Shown: piece after piece, positions 7,202 to 15,840 of the stretch
Layout of the letters: each line of letters starts with the position of its first letter
Numbering within the stretch: the stretch's first letter is position 1
Assembly (NCBI GenBank): GCA_050950345.1
Contig: JBMNHK010000003.1
Location: forward strand, 1 to 64,000
DNA from: Pelotomaculum_C sp050950345
GTDB taxonomy: Bacteria > Bacillota > Desulfotomaculia > Desulfotomaculales > Pelotomaculaceae
Reading direction: 5' to 3'
DNA length: 64,000 nt
The notes under the pieces: generated by a model
Told to the model about the DNA's origin: nothing
Seen by the model: only the letters and a program-made list of their open reading frames with translations
Databases searched by the model: none
Position numbers and translations under genes: made by a program

Positions 7202-8665
7202 TTAAACACTGTAATTTGGCGCTTCCTTGGTGATCACCACATCGTGTGGGTGGCTTTCTTTTAAACCGGCCGGGGTGCAGCGCATGAACGTTGTTTTGGT
7301 TTTTAATTCATTTATATTAGCACAACCTGCATAGCCCATACCAGCCCTTAAACCACCAATTAGTTGATACACCGTATCAGCAATCGGGCCTTTAAACGGC
7401 ACTCTGCCCTCAACGCCTTCCGGCACAAGCTTGCTATCGGTCTCAGTTAGCTCCTGGAAATAACGATCCTTGCTGCCATCTTTCATAGCTGCCAATGACC
7501 CCATGCCACGATAAACTTTGTAGCTGCGACCCTGATAGATTTCTATATCTCCCGGGCTCTCTTCCGTACCGGCAAAGACACTGCCCAGCATCACAGCATC
7601 TGCCCCGGCAGCTATGGCCTTAGTGATGTCGCCTGAGTATTTAATACCTCCATCAGCAATAATGGGGATGCCATAAGCAGAGGCTGCCTGGGCACAGTCG
7701 TAAATAGCTGTAATCTGCGGTACGCCAATCCCTGCAACTACTCTAGTGGTGCAAATAGAGCCTGGACCAATACCTACTTTTACCGCATCTGCCCCTGCCT
7801 CGATAAGGGCTTTTGTTGCTGCAGCAGTAGCTACATTGCCAGCAATAACCGCAAGATCTGGATATTTGTTTTTGATTTTTGCCACCATATCAATAACCCC
7901 ACGGGAATGACCATGGGCAGTGTCTATAACTATGGCGTCAACACTGGCTTTGATTAATGCTTCTATTCTTTGCTCTATATCTGCTGTTATTCCTACTGCT
8001 GCAGCCACTAAAAGACGACCCCGTTTGTCTTTTGCAGAGGATGGATATTGGCGTGATTTTTCAATATCCTTAATCGTAATGAGGCCTTTAAGGTTAAACT
8101 CCTCGTCAACTATGGGCAATTTTTCTATTTTGTACCTTCTTAGAATTTGTTTGGCTTCATCCAGTGTTGTCCCAACAGGTGCTGTGACCAGGTTATCCTT
8201 GGTCATTACCTCACCAATGCTCTTGGTAAAATCAGTTTCAAAACGCAAATCACGGTTTGTCAGTATACCTACAAGCTTACCATTAACCGTAACAGGTATA
8301 CCGGAAATCCTGTACCTTTCCATTAGCACTAATGCATCACTCACAGGATGATCAGGTGAAAGGTAGAAAGGGTCTGAAATAACCCCGTGTTCTGAGCGTT
8401 TAACCCGGTCAACTTCCAGCGCTTGCCGTTCCGGGCTCATGTTTTTATGGATAACCCCGATACCGCCTTCTCTTGCAATAGCAATAGCAAGCTTTGATTC
8501 AGTGACAGTGTCCATACCTGCACTGATAAGAGGAATATTTAACTTGATATCTTTTGTTAGATTTGTAACGGTGTCAACTTCATTTGGTAAGACTTCTGAT
8601 GCTGCGGGCACAATCAGCACATCATCGAATGTTAAACCTACTTTTTGGAATTTTTCTGGATGCAA
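7202..8665 (-). CDS. guaB: IMP dehydrogenase
   Basis: Oxidises IMP to XMP with NAD+, the committed step of GMP synthesis, in the cytosol. At 487 aa it is the standard length. The barrel begins GLTFDDVLIVPAASEVLP. Two CBS domains (about residues 95-210) are inserted in the barrel. The catalytic loop GPGSICTTRVVAG (about 300-312) carries the active-site Cys, followed by IADGGIKYSGD, the mobile flap and GMGSLAAM. The start is TTG at 8663-8665 with GGGAGGT upstream; no ATG fits better. It is monocistronic, with its own extended -10 promoter and terminator. Confidence 0.98.
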   Translation of the reverse strand: MHPEKFQKVGLTFDDVLIVPAASEVLPNEVDTVTNLTKDIKLNIPLISAGMDTVTESKLAIAIAREGGIGVIHKNMSPERQALEVDRVKRSEHGVISDPFYLSPDHPVSDALVLMERYRISGIPVTVNGKLVGILTNRDLRFETDFTKSIGEVMTKDNLVTAPVGTTLDEAKQILRRYKIEKLPIVDEEFNLKGLITIKDIEKSRQYPSSAKDKRGRLLVAAAVGITADIEQRIEALIKASVDAIVIDTAHGHSRGVIDMVAKIKNKYPDLAVIAGNVATAAATKALIEAGADAVKVGIGPGSICTTRVVAGIGVPQITAIYDCAQAASAYGIPIIADGGIKYSGDITKAIAAGADAVMLGSVFAGTEESPGDIEIYQGRSYKVYRGMGSLAAMKDGSKDRYFQELTETDSKLVPEGVEGRVPFKGPIADTVYQLIGGLRAGMGYAGCANINELKTKTTFMRCTPAGLKESHPHDVVITKEAPNYSV

Positions 8666-8718
8666 TATTTCTACCTCCCTACCGCCTATTACGGTAATTT
8701 CAGCAATATATTCCGTCT

Positions 8719-8727
8719 ATTATAGCA
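8719..8727 (-). promoter_or_regulatory. Extended -10 promoter of guaB
   Basis: The minus strand carries TGCTATAAT (consensus -10 with a TG extension) 54 nt before the guaB start. No good -35 hexamer is seen at 17 nt, which fits an extended -10 promoter. Confidence 0.65.
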
Positions 8728-8786
8728 CAATCGATCTGGATCTGCATCAGTTGTGTATACATTATTTTAAAAACAATTTAATAACA

Positions 8787-8809
8787 AGCCCGGTTTGTTA
8801 TTCCGGGCT
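8787..8809 (-). terminator. Terminator-like hairpin after the 76-aa gene
   Basis: AGCCCGG pairs with CCGGGCT across a 9-nt loop and is followed on the minus strand by TTGTTATT. It lies about 20 nt after the stop of the gene at 8831-9061. The U-tract is weak. Confidence 0.6.
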
Positions 8810-8830
8810 GTACCATAGTAAATATTTAGA

Positions 8831-9061
8831 TCAATCCTGGCCCATAATAGAGTGTAATCCATGGGTATAAAAATGCTCTTTCAGATGTCCGATTAGTTTT
8901 TCAGAAACTGCCAGTTCATTAGCTATTTCCGCATCACTCTTGTTTTCCTTAATCCCCGCCATCAACTGGTCGTAATTAACGCCAACTTCTTTCGCCATAG
9001 CCTTAAGGCTTGGTTCAGTACTCCAGGGAACCCTGCTAGATAAGATATAGTCACTCTCCAT
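8831..9061 (-). CDS. Small HTH-like protein
   Basis: A 76-aa cytosolic protein with a strong AAGGAGG site 7 nt before ATG 9061. Residues about 18-60 (LKAMAKEVGVNYDQLMAGIK then SDAEIANELAVSEKLIGHLKEHF) look like two short helix-turn-helix units. The second matches the spacing of a resolvase- or LuxR-type HTH. It has no partner gene, being flanked by guaB and a phosphatase with separate signals, so a small DNA-binding regulator is plausible but unproven. I do not recognise a named family. Confidence 0.75.
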   Translation of the reverse strand: MESDYILSSRVPWSTEPSLKAMAKEVGVNYDQLMAGIKENKSDAEIANELAVSEKLIGHLKEHFYTHGLHSIMGQD

Positions 9062-9144
9062 GCTAGACCTCCTTTTCTAACATTGTGTCCATGGGTAAAA
9101 AAATAATGTATACTGCTATGTAAGATCACCAAAAGCATGGCTCT

Positions 9145-9780
9145 TTAGCATAGCCCTGCTACATCATCTACAATATGCGAGCAGTCGTTGAAGAGGGTAA
9201 GTATTCCGTCGTTCTCATTGTGGGGAAAATCGAGTATGCTCACGGAGGCGTTATGAAGCCTTAATCGCCAGTACTTAGCTGGAGCAATACCTATGGTATG
9301 ACCAATAATGCACCTGATTACGCCTCCATGGGATACAACTGCTACTTGACCGTCTCTGTGTTTTTCAATAATTCTCTTGATCGCATTTACTGCTCTTTCA
9401 GATAACTCGCTGAAGCTCTCGCCGCCAGGCACATTAATTGAGAAAGGATTATTCCACCATAACTTTAATTCATCAGGATATTTCTTTTTTATTTCCGAGT
9501 GGGTGAGTCCTTCCCAGTCCCCAAAATTCAATTCCTTGAGTTCCGGAACTATCTCAACTTGCTTATTGTGATAGCTTGCTACAATTTGTGCTGTTTCATA
9601 GGCTCGCGTCAGATCACTGGAATAGAGTGCTTCCAGCTTCAATGATGACATACGTCTACCCAAGGCGGCTGCTTGCCGCATCCCATCTTCAATTAAGGGT
9701 ATATCTGTTTGCCCCTGGAATTTCATTGCTTTATTCCATTCAGTTTCACCATGTCTGATCAGGTATAAACGACAACTCAC
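9145..9780 (-). CDS. Histidine phosphatase superfamily protein (phosphoglycerate mutase/CobC-like)
   Basis: 211 aa. The N-terminal RHGETEWN motif holds the phospho-accepting His, and SHGGVIRCII (about residue 150) holds the second catalytic His. Arg and Glu of the pocket appear in SSDLTRAYETA and LKELNFGDWEG. In Firmicutes such proteins act as broad phosphatases, alpha-ribazole-5-phosphate phosphatases (CobC) or cofactor-dependent mutases. No cobalamin or glycolysis neighbour decides between them, and length and motifs favour a phosphatase. The start is GTG 9780 behind GGGGG. Confidence 0.85.
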   Translation of the reverse strand: MSCRLYLIRHGETEWNKAMKFQGQTDIPLIEDGMRQAAALGRRMSSLKLEALYSSDLTRAYETAQIVASYHNKQVEIVPELKELNFGDWEGLTHSEIKKKYPDELKLWWNNPFSINVPGGESFSELSERAVNAIKRIIEKHRDGQVAVVSHGGVIRCIIGHTIGIAPAKYWRLRLHNASVSILDFPHNENDGILTLFNDCSHIVDDVAGLC

Positions 9781-9910
9781 TATTATAATCCCCCTTAAAT
9801 AGCTTTACATATTAAAACCCCGCCGCTCTGAACAGGGTTGGGAGTAAATACAGTAGTTAAAAAAAATGAAGATATGTCAGCTGTAATATAAACATTATAT
9901 CATGTTTAAC

Positions 9911-9933
9911 GAAAAAAAAGACCCCTTGGGGTG
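9911..9933 (-). terminator. Terminator of the small coiled-coil gene
   Basis: The minus strand reads ACCCCAAGGGGT followed by eight U, about 50 nt after the stop at 9983. The loop is minimal, but the U-run is strong. Confidence 0.6.
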
Positions 9934-9982
9934 CAGGTTGTCTGTGTAAGGGCGTCAGGCCTAGTCAGATGTTGATATGTTT

Positions 9983-10252
9983 TTAATTAGATTTTTTAAA
10001 ATCATTTTTATTTCTTAACTCCAACTCCACAAGTTGTATGTTTTTATTCCATAATCTTTGAGCAAAACGAAAATTATTTCGTTGTAATTTACGGTTCTCC
10101 CTTTCCAGGTTTTTCAAAAAAACAGCTTTATCTTTTTCAATTTTTTCGATCAGGTTCATGAGGACTCTCCGGCTAAACCTGAGTTGTTCAACTTTTTCCT
10201 CGAGCTCCATAACTCTGTTTTTAAGATACTCTATGTTTTCATTTTCAACCAC
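9983..10252 (-). CDS. Small coiled-coil protein
   Basis: 89 aa from GTG 10252, preferred because AAGGAG lies 8 nt upstream; an earlier GTG at 10273 would add seven residues and lacks a site. Nearly the whole chain is charged heptad repeat (YLKNRVMELEEKVEQLRF, FLKNLERENRKLQRNN) with no signal peptide or membrane segment. I do not recognise a family. It may be a small structural or adaptor protein; single-gene unit with its own terminator. Confidence 0.7.
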   Translation of the reverse strand: MVENENIEYLKNRVMELEEKVEQLRFSRRVLMNLIEKIEKDKAVFLKNLERENRKLQRNNFRFAQRLWNKNIQLVELELRNKNDFKKSN

Positions 10253-10344
10253 AGCAGCATCTCCTTTTTTCACATTTCATTATAGTATATGCTTGCTGCG
10301 CACTTATAGACTTAATTGTATTTTATCATGCATAGGTATAAGTA

Positions 10345-11172
10345 TTACACCTGCTTTTGTAGTCTCTTCATTTTTTCGACAACTTTGTAGGGTACGGTAA
10401 TGAGCCCCAGCCGGCTCTCTTCCGCTCTGCCAGGGCCGTGGTAATCCGAGCCTCCCGTAACTATGAGCCCCTTTTCAGCGGCTAACCGCTCATAATAACT
10501 GGCCAATTCTCTGTTATGAGCCGGGTGGTAGGCTTCTAACCCGATAATTCCATCGTCAATCAACTTTTCCAGAGGAATCGACAGGCTGTTCAAGCCGGGG
10601 TGGGCAAGGACCGCAACCCCAGCGCAGTCATGGATCATGCGTATGGCTTCAGAGGGTGTTAATTTTGCTCTATGCACAAAAGCTTTCTTGCCATGTCCTA
10701 TGTAAAGATCAAAAGCTTCAGCTTTTGTTTTCACAATGCCGGCTTCTACCATAACGGCAGCTAGATGCGGTCGTCCCATTGCACCCGCACCAGAGATAGC
10801 CCTGATACGGTCAAGGTCAACTGAGAAACCAAGGGCTTGTAATCGACCTACCATCTTCTCCATACGCTGCTCTCGCTCTTGACGAATACTAGAAAGCTTA
10901 CTAAGTAAATTTCTATCAAAAGCATCGATCAGGTAGCCAAGAATATGTAATTCCTGTCCCTTGTATTCTGTGCTGAGCTCAACTCCCGGTATGATTTCCA
11001 GGTTATATTTCCTGGCTGCTGCCATAGCAGGTCCAATACCTTCAACTGTATCATGATCTGTAATGGCTACAGCGCTCAACCCAATTGATTTTGCTGTGGC
11101 GACAATTTTTTCCGGGCTATCGGTACCATCTGAATAAACCGTATGAACGTGCAGGTCAACTTCCATAAACAT
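10345..11172 (-). CDS. PHP-domain phosphoesterase
   Basis: 275 aa. The PHP metal site is visible in order: DLHVHTVYSDGT (HxH), ITDHDTVEG, the Glu of IPGVELS, VLAHPGL and GGSDYHGP. This is the YciV/TrpH type, known members of which hydrolyse 3',5'-nucleoside bisphosphates or act as 5'-3' exonucleases on short RNA, which would suit the RNA-turnover genes nearby. The start ATG 11172 has GAGGAACGGTG upstream. It is probably co-transcribed with the dipeptidase gene 37 nt upstream. Confidence 0.88.
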   Translation of the reverse strand: MFMEVDLHVHTVYSDGTDSPEKIVATAKSIGLSAVAITDHDTVEGIGPAMAAARKYNLEIIPGVELSTEYKGQELHILGYLIDAFDRNLLSKLSSIRQEREQRMEKMVGRLQALGFSVDLDRIRAISGAGAMGRPHLAAVMVEAGIVKTKAEAFDLYIGHGKKAFVHRAKLTPSEAIRMIHDCAGVAVLAHPGLNSLSIPLEKLIDDGIIGLEAYHPAHNRELASYYERLAAEKGLIVTGGSDYHGPGRAEESRLGLITVPYKVVEKMKRLQKQV

Positions 11173-11209
11173 CACCGTTCCTCATAGTGGTTTAAGTTTT
11201 CGACATATT

Positions 11210-12187
11210 TCATTTTAAGACCTGCCCAATTACTCTCATAAAATTTCCGCCCAGTATTTTTTGGATCTCCTCTTCACAGTAACCACGCTCAATTAACCGG
11301 CGGGTTAGCAATGGCCAGTGAGTACAATCTTCTATCCCTGCCAGAGTATCAGTCCCGTCAAAATCAGAACCAAACCCAACACAGTCTATGCCACCAATAG
11401 CAACAGCATGATCTATGTGGTTGAGTACTTCATCAATCGATGCCTCACGCCCACCAACGAATTCAGGTACAAAGGTAATTCCTATCACGCCTCCCTTAGC
11501 GGCAAGTGATTTGATTTGCTGATCACTTAAGTTGCGGGGATGATTGCAAATGGCCTTACAATTAGAATGTGATGCAATAACAGGTTGCCTGGAATGCCGT
11601 AATACGTCATTGAATCCCGCTTTTGACAGGTGAGACACATCAATTAGCATGCCCAGATGATTTAGTTCTTCCACCACGGCAAATCCAAATTCAGTCAATC
11701 CGGATGTTGCTGTGGCATAAACCCCGTTTCCCAGTTCATTGCTGTTATTCCAGGTTAGCGTAAGGCAGCGTACGCCAAGTCTATATAGTTGACGCAATAC
11801 ACCTATACTTCCCTCAAGGCATTCTCCCCCCTCAATACAGAGCAGAGCTGCAATTTTGTTTAAACATAAGGTGTGGATGATGTCATCAAGATTATTAACG
11901 TGATTGATCTGGTTTTTGTTGTGTTCGATCTCATGATAATAAATATCAATTAGTTCCAGCACCCTCTTCAAAGGGGCGTTATAATACTCAGGGGCAATAA
12001 AAGCAGCAAAGAACTGTATTTTTACACCACCCATTTGTAAACGCGGCAGGTCAATATGCCCTTGTTTTGCCGACTGCCCGAGACTTCTATTTTGCTGTGC
12101 TAGAACCGTCAAAGTATCGCAATGAGCATCCAGCACAACAGTGCGTTTATGAAGTTCAGCTGCTTGCTCAACAATCTGGTTATTCAA
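11210..12187 (-). CDS. Membrane dipeptidase family (peptidase M19)
   Basis: A zinc dipeptidase of the renal dipeptidase family, about 325 aa. Metal ligands appear in VLDAHCDTL (HxD near the N-terminus), LLCIEGGECL (bridging Glu), LIDVSHLSKAGF, VIASHSNCKAI and FGSDFDGTD. No signal peptide is seen, so it is probably cytosolic. Family members cleave Xaa-D/L dipeptides. TTG 12187 is preferred, with TTGGAG 9 nt upstream; the longer TTG at 12202 would overlap that site. Confidence 0.9.
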   Translation of the reverse strand: MNNQIVEQAAELHKRTVVLDAHCDTLTVLAQQNRSLGQSAKQGHIDLPRLQMGGVKIQFFAAFIAPEYYNAPLKRVLELIDIYYHEIEHNKNQINHVNNLDDIIHTLCLNKIAALLCIEGGECLEGSIGVLRQLYRLGVRCLTLTWNNSNELGNGVYATATSGLTEFGFAVVEELNHLGMLIDVSHLSKAGFNDVLRHSRQPVIASHSNCKAICNHPRNLSDQQIKSLAAKGGVIGITFVPEFVGGREASIDEVLNHIDHAVAIGGIDCVGFGSDFDGTDTLAGIEDCTHWPLLTRRLIERGYCEEEIQKILGGNFMRVIGQVLK

Positions 12188-12252
12188 CCACAACAGCTCC
12201 AAAAAATGTTTTAAAGTTTCATTACTATGCTTTAGTGTTTAAGAACAACTAA

Positions 12253-12286
12253 TAATAAAACCTGTTTATCCTTTGAATAAACAGGT
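12253..12286 (-). terminator. Terminator of spoVS
   Basis: ACCTGTTTA pairs with TAAACAGGT (arms 12260-12268 and 12278-12286), followed on the minus strand by TTTATTATT. It lies 30 nt after the spoVS stop. Confidence 0.85.
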
Positions 12287-12316
12287 CCTAATTAGCTGCT
12301 TGGTGAACGTATGTAC

Positions 12317-12577
12317 TTATCTAGGCTCCACAATCAGCTTAATAGCAGTTCTTTCCTCACCGTCAATAATTATATCTGTAAAAGCCGGAATGCAGATCAG
12401 ATCAACACCGCTTGGCGCAACAAAACCTCTTGCGATTGCTACTGCTTTCACTGCTTGATTCAACGCACCGGCGCCAATGGCTTGCATTTCAGCGCATCCT
12501 CTTTCCCGAAGCACACCCGCAAGAGCGCCCGCGACAGAGTTTGGGTTGGATTTTGCTGACACTTTCAATACCTCCAC
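12317..12577 (-). CDS. spoVS: Stage V sporulation protein S
   Basis: 86 aa, full length and highly conserved: MEVLKVSAKSNPNSVAGALA, then IGAGALNQAVKAVAIARGF and IPAFTDIIIDGEERTAIKL. SpoVS is an Alba-like nucleic-acid-binding protein needed for spore coat and cortex formation in B. subtilis. The start is GTG 12577 with GGGAGG 8 nt upstream. A close match to a sigma-H promoter lies at 12640-12666. It sits directly after ymdB, as in many spore formers, but has its own terminator. Confidence 0.97.
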   Translation of the reverse strand: MEVLKVSAKSNPNSVAGALAGVLRERGCAEMQAIGAGALNQAVKAVAIARGFVAPSGVDLICIPAFTDIIIDGEERTAIKLIVEPR

Positions 12578-12639
12578 TCAAGCAACCTCCCTCGTGACTG
12601 TAATGGATTTGATGTCCCAAATTCCCTGTAAAAAATTAT

Positions 12640-12666
12640 ATTCGCCAGCTGAAAAAAAATTCCTTT
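12640..12666 (-). promoter_or_regulatory. Sigma-H-type promoter of spoVS
   Basis: On the minus strand AAAGGAATT (12658-12666) is followed after 11 nt by GGCGAAT (12640-12646). This fits the B. subtilis sigma-H consensus RnAGGAwww-N11/12-RnnGAAT. B. subtilis spoVS is known to be sigma-H dependent. The -10 lies 62 nt before the GTG. Confidence 0.72.
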
Positions 12667-12707
12667 GGAACAGCATTTTACATAAAAACCCCCTGAAGCA
12701 AAACCGT

Positions 12708-13487
12708 TTATTGATAATTTTGGATCCGAGCAATATGAGAAGCTTCACCTGTATACTCATCAATATCGATTATAACCGCATTGAACTGACTGGGCCCGTT
12801 GGCCACATCAAAACGCTGTGGCATTTGCGAGATGAATCTATCAATCACAGTTTCTTTTTTTACTCCGATCACTGAATCCTGCGGTCCGGTCATGCCTACA
12901 TCGGTAAGGTATGCTGTGCCACCTTGCAGTATCCTTTCGTCTGCTGTTTGCACATGGGTATGTGTCCCCACTACGGCAGATACCCTGCCTGCCAGATACC
13001 ATCCCATAGCAATCTTTTCGGAAGTAGCCTCGGCATGGAAATCAACTACAATAACATTTGTTGCTTTTTTCATTTCAACTAGTATTTCATCAGCCTTGCG
13101 GAATGGGCAGTCAATTGCCTGCATAAAAACACGTCCGGACAGATTAATAACGCCGATTTTGATTTTGTCTTTGGTCTCAAAAACATTTGACCCGTTGCCA
13201 GGTGCGCCTGTTGGATAGTTAGCCGGTCTAATGATTCTCTGCTCACGATTAATATAAGGGATGGCTTCTTTAATATTCCATACATGGTTTCCCATGGTGA
13301 GGACATCTACACCTGATGAAAATAGTTCCTGGGCGGTCTCCCTGGTAATACCTGCGCCACCGGCAGCATTCTCTCCGTTGGCAATAACTAAATCAAAGTG
13401 ATGCTCCTTCTTCAGCTCTGACAGGTTTATCTTAACAGCACGGCGTCCAGCACGGCCAACAACATCACCAATCATAAGTAGGCGCAA
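12708..13487 (-). CDS. ymdB: YmdB-type 2',3'-cyclic nucleotide phosphodiesterase (TIGR00282)
   Basis: A metallophosphoesterase of 259 aa. MIGDVVGRAGRRAV, IANGENAAGGAGI, MGNHVWN and VDFHAEATSEK supply the dinuclear metal ligands, and GTHTHVQTADE is the C-terminal pair. In B. subtilis YmdB hydrolyses 2',3'-cyclic nucleotides and affects the switch between motility and biofilm. TTG 13487 (LRLLMIGD) is preferred: GGGGG lies upstream and the family starts at this point. The longer ATG would add 11 residues. It lies in the conserved rny-ymdB-spoVS order, 16 nt after the unknown gene at 13504. Confidence 0.95.
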   Translation of the reverse strand: MRLLMIGDVVGRAGRRAVKINLSELKKEHHFDLVIANGENAAGGAGITRETAQELFSSGVDVLTMGNHVWNIKEAIPYINREQRIIRPANYPTGAPGNGSNVFETKDKIKIGVINLSGRVFMQAIDCPFRKADEILVEMKKATNVIVVDFHAEATSEKIAMGWYLAGRVSAVVGTHTHVQTADERILQGGTAYLTDVGMTGPQDSVIGVKKETVIDRFISQMPQRFDVANGPSQFNAVIIDIDEYTGEASHIARIQNYQ

Positions 13488-13503
13488 AAAAACAAACCCC
13501 CGA

Positions 13504-14025
13504 TCATTTATTAAAAACAATTACCCTGCCTTCTTCACGAAATGCAAACAGCGGTTTATCCTGTGTCGAACATTTTATGCTCTCCAGCATATGATCTATT
13601 ATTTCCTCCTGAGCAATTAAATCCTCTTCGATAAAATGTTCGTTTTCTTCTGTCACAAGATTACCTTGTTGGTATTGCCGGAAAAGCTCAACAATCAGGG
13701 CTATTTCCTCCTGGGTAAGTGTATCTACGTCCCTATTGACTTCGATCATAGTTAAGTCACTGCAGAATTGGTGGTTTAATGATACAAACCTGGTATCTTT
13801 GCCTTCCAGTAAATTGTATACTGCAATGCTGTCCATGAGTTTATTGCCCAGGTTGTCTAACTCACTTTTACTCATAATCTGCGCAAAAATAAATGTAAAT
13901 TTAAGTAAATACTTTTCCGGATCAAAGTTAATGGTAGCTACTTCTGGATACCTGACTAAAATTGAGATCAACAGACCCACACTGTCAGTAACATTGTTCC
14001 TGTTACCTTTATAACGAAACGACAA
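13504..14025 (-). CDS. Conserved hypothetical protein between rny and ymdB
   Basis: About 173 aa, soluble, no signal peptide or membrane helix. The N-terminal half (VGLLISILVRYPEVATINFDPEKYLLKF) looks alpha/beta. The middle is a helix set (SELDNLGNKLMDSIAVYNLLEG). The C-terminal third is very acidic (VTEENEHFIEEDLIAQEEIIDHM). I do not recognise a family. GAGAAGGTG precedes TTG 14025; GTG 14034 is an alternative. Its place between RNase Y and YmdB, 16 nt from ymdB, suggests a link to RNA turnover, but this is inference from position only. Confidence 0.75.
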   Translation of the reverse strand: MSFRYKGNRNNVTDSVGLLISILVRYPEVATINFDPEKYLLKFTFIFAQIMSKSELDNLGNKLMDSIAVYNLLEGKDTRFVSLNHQFCSDLTMIEVNRDVDTLTQEEIALIVELFRQYQQGNLVTEENEHFIEEDLIAQEEIIDHMLESIKCSTQDKPLFAFREEGRVIVFNK

Positions 14026-14161
14026 AAAATTCACCTTCTCTTAAGCCCCGTTAAACTAATATTAATTCGGGTTTAAATAGAGTATTCCTGCTAATTTCAA
14101 CTCAATAGCTTATGGGATAAATTAGTAATTAAATAATGAAAAATTTACCGTTATTATGGAG

Positions 14162-14224
14162 AATCCGGCCTGTCAGGTGGAGTCAGGCGTGAAAAACAGT
14201 TACAACCACCGTTAAGGCCGGATT
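14162..14224 (-). terminator. Long nested hairpin after rny
   Basis: Perfect 10-bp arms AATCCGGCCT (14162-14171) and AGGCCGGATT (14215-14224) enclose a second pairing of AGGTGG with CCACC. It lies 45 nt after the rny stop. There is no clear U-run on the minus strand, so it could be a processing or stability hairpin, or a small repeat, rather than a true terminator. Confidence 0.45.
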
Positions 14225-14268
14225 TTAAACTCATCAGCATCATCCAATTTTGTTTCCTGCTTTTGGAG

Positions 14269-15807
14269 CTACTTGGCGTATTCTACTACTCTTGTCTCTC
14301 TGATAATAACTACTTTGATCTGACCGGGATAGTCCAGCTCTCCCTCAATTCTCTTAGCTATATCACGAACTAAGCGCACAGCTGCAAGATCATCAACCTT
14401 ATCAGGTTTAACCATTATGCGCACTTCACGACCTGCCTGAATAGCAAAAGATTTTTCAACACCCTCAAAGGAATTCGAAATTTCCTCAAGTTTTGTCAGC
14501 CGTTTGATGTATGATTCCAAAGTCTCCCGCCTTGCACCAGGTCTGGCTGCTGATATAGCATCGGCTGCCTGAACGAGTACGGCGATTATTGTCTGAGGCT
14601 CTTCATCCCCGTGATGAGCTGCGATGGCGTGTATTACCTCATTTCCTTCACGGTATTTCTTAGCCAGATCAACACCTATAGTGACATGAGGTCCTTCAAC
14701 TTCATGGTCCACCGCTTTCCCAATATCGTGCAATAAGCCTGCTCTTTTAGCCATTTGCACGTCAACATCCAATTCAGCAGCCATTAAACCTGCTAGATGA
14801 GCAACCTCAATAGAGTGTTTTAGAACATTCTGACCGTAGCTGGTGCGGAACTTCAGCCTGCCGAGGAGATTAACCAGTTCAGGGTGGATGCCATGTACAT
14901 TAGTCTCAAAGGTGGCTTGCTCACCAGCTTCCCTGATCTGGTTGTTAACTTCCTTCTGTGCTTTATCAACCATTTCTTCAATACGGGCTGGATGAATTCG
15001 ACCGTCAACTATCAATTTTTCCAGGGCAATCCTGGCGACTTCCCGTCGGATCGGGTCAAAACCTGAGAGGATAACAGCCTCCGGCGTATCATCTATGATC
15101 AGGTCAATTCCCGTAAGGGTTTCAAAAGCCCTGATATTTCTTCCTTCACGACCGATAATGCGCCCTTTCATTTCATCTCCAGGTAGAGGAATTACTGCCA
15201 CTGTTGCCTCGGCAACATGATCAGCCGCACATCTTTGGATCGCCAGCGAAATAATCTCGCGGGCACGTTTTTCTCCTTCTTCTTTTGCCTTGCTTTCAAT
15301 TTCCTTGATCATAATGGCCGCATCATGCTGGATTTCTTTTTCAATATCTGTTAGAAGAATCTGCTTTGCTTCCTCGGAAGTTAGCCCGGAAATGCGTTCA
15401 AGTTCATTAAGTTGCTGCTTGTAGAGCACCGTTAACTGACTTTTGGTTTCTTCTATGGCCAACTCTCTCTGGTTTAGATTTTCTTCCTTTTTTTCCAATG
15501 TTTCGACTTTACGGTCAAGAGTTTCTTCCTTCTGAATCAAGCGCCGTTCTATACGCTGCTGTTCGTTTCTGCGCTCCCTGTATTCCCTTTCAACCTCATT
15601 GCGCAGTTTTAATACTTCTTCCTTTGCCTCCAAAATAGCTTCTCTTTTTTTGGCTTCAGCATCCTTCTCTGCCTCTTCCAAGATCCTTTTGGCTTCGGAT
15701 TCAGCAGAAGCGATTTTGGCCTCTGCCAGGTATTTCCGGAGCATATAACCCACAACTAAAGCCGCGATTGCGGCTACCAAGGTCATTAGAAACATCTTAA
15801 ATTCCAT
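14269..15807 (-). CDS. rny: Ribonuclease Y
   Basis: The membrane-anchored endoribonuclease that starts bulk mRNA decay in Firmicutes; 512 aa. An N-terminal helix (FLMTLVAAIAALVVGYML, residues 5-22) is followed by a long coiled coil to about residue 200. A KH domain follows (VIPLPGDEMKGRIIGREGRNIRAFE with GxxG). The HD phosphohydrolase domain shows HSIEVAHLAGLMA, GLLHDIGKAVDHE (catalytic HD) and AIAAHHGDE. ATG 15807 is preceded by GGGAGGTG. Expression seems controlled by a long structured leader ending in a terminator. Confidence 0.98.
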   Translation of the reverse strand: MEFKMFLMTLVAAIAALVVGYMLRKYLAEAKIASAESEAKRILEEAEKDAEAKKREAILEAKEEVLKLRNEVEREYRERRNEQQRIERRLIQKEETLDRKVETLEKKEENLNQRELAIEETKSQLTVLYKQQLNELERISGLTSEEAKQILLTDIEKEIQHDAAIMIKEIESKAKEEGEKRAREIISLAIQRCAADHVAEATVAVIPLPGDEMKGRIIGREGRNIRAFETLTGIDLIIDDTPEAVILSGFDPIRREVARIALEKLIVDGRIHPARIEEMVDKAQKEVNNQIREAGEQATFETNVHGIHPELVNLLGRLKFRTSYGQNVLKHSIEVAHLAGLMAAELDVDVQMAKRAGLLHDIGKAVDHEVEGPHVTIGVDLAKKYREGNEVIHAIAAHHGDEEPQTIIAVLVQAADAISAARPGARRETLESYIKRLTKLEEISNSFEGVEKSFAIQAGREVRIMVKPDKVDDLAAVRLVRDIAKRIEGELDYPGQIKVVIIRETRVVEYAK

Positions 15808-15840
15808 TCATTCACCTCCCTTTTGATATAAAAAAACCTA

